Shown here piece after piece: positions 63,902 to 64,000 of a stretch of 64,000 nt of DNA; the stretch's first letter is position 1; each line of letters opens with the position of its first letter. Under the pieces are notes generated by a model, which did no database searches, was not told the origin of the DNA, and worked only from the letters and a program-made list of their open reading frames with translations. Both the position numbers and the translations under genes were made by a program. Source of the stretch: Chryseobacterium gleum (GTDB lineage Bacteria; Bacteroidota; Bacteroidia; Flavobacteriales_D; Crocinitomicaceae); NCBI GenBank assembly GCA_945888625.1, contig CAMDAH010000008.1, forward strand, positions 46,214-110,213, read 5' to 3'.

Positions 63902-64000
<99 letters not shown>

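Overview
The window reads as a chromosome segment of a Bacteroidota bacterium, most likely order Flavobacteriales. It is AT-rich. It carries type IX secretion (T9SS) genes: SprA, a PorP/SprF-type protein and three secreted proteins with the type B (gliding-motility-associated) C-terminal sorting domain. It also has a methionine synthase split into two genes, an SSAT-like acetyltransferase next to sprA, an HU-SPOR membrane protein, tandem TonB receptors, and many promoters with the flavobacterial -7 box TAnnTTTG. Family-level placement is not possible from sequence alone.

Layout. 1-1021 (-): a small T9SS cargo protein followed by a truncated porP/sprF. 1144-4482 (+): a surface protein with an N-terminal barrel, eight Cys-framed repeats and a K/P/V/T tail. 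4556-6790 (+): a PpiD-like periplasmic chaperone. 6822-7907 (-): a secreted phosphoinositide-PLC-like enzyme. 8036-11047 (+): a T9SS cargo protein. 25803-11164 (-): a long co-directional run odhA, odhB, maeB, ruvA, sprA, GNAT. 25967-28321: a DUF423 protein divergent from a lipoprotein, mrp and nifU-like set. 37134-28318 (-): a tightly packed run of methyltransferase, di-haem peroxidase lipoprotein, SUFU protein, EamA transporter, S9 peptidase, MsrA, SOUL protein and aldehyde dehydrogenase. 37221-40308 (+): oligopeptidase B and a barrel protein. 42311-40305 (-): urocanase. 45578-42358 (-): flippase-like protein, glycosyltransferase, LMW phosphatase and RsmI-like methylase. 45594-46649 (+): ruvC and rnhA. 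50399-46632 (-): a giant PKD-repeat T9SS cargo protein. 54134-50479 (-): split metH behind a SAM-I riboswitch. 55494-54394 (-): dprA. 55538-63369 (+): two paralogous TonB receptors, kdsB, HU-SPOR protein and a C1-type peptidase. 63484-64000: the 3' part of a 5S rRNA gene on the minus strand, followed by an array of degenerate 5S 3'-end copies.

How the genes fit together. Most of the window is housekeeping: 2-oxoglutarate dehydrogenase and malic enzyme, recombination (ruvA, ruvC, dprA, rnhA), methionine synthesis, Fe-S assembly and LPS Kdo activation. The rest is a large envelope and secretion programme: the SprA translocon, its cargo, TonB receptors, exported peptidases and exported MsrA.

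The most unusual item is the array downstream of the 5S rRNA gene. Three tandem units each contain the 5S 3' end, a GC palindrome and a short piece of 5S in inverted orientation. One unit is interrupted by a 51-bp double hairpin. The SAM-I riboswitch in front of the split metH is the clearest regulatory element. No CRISPR array, prophage, insertion sequence or tRNA gene was seen.
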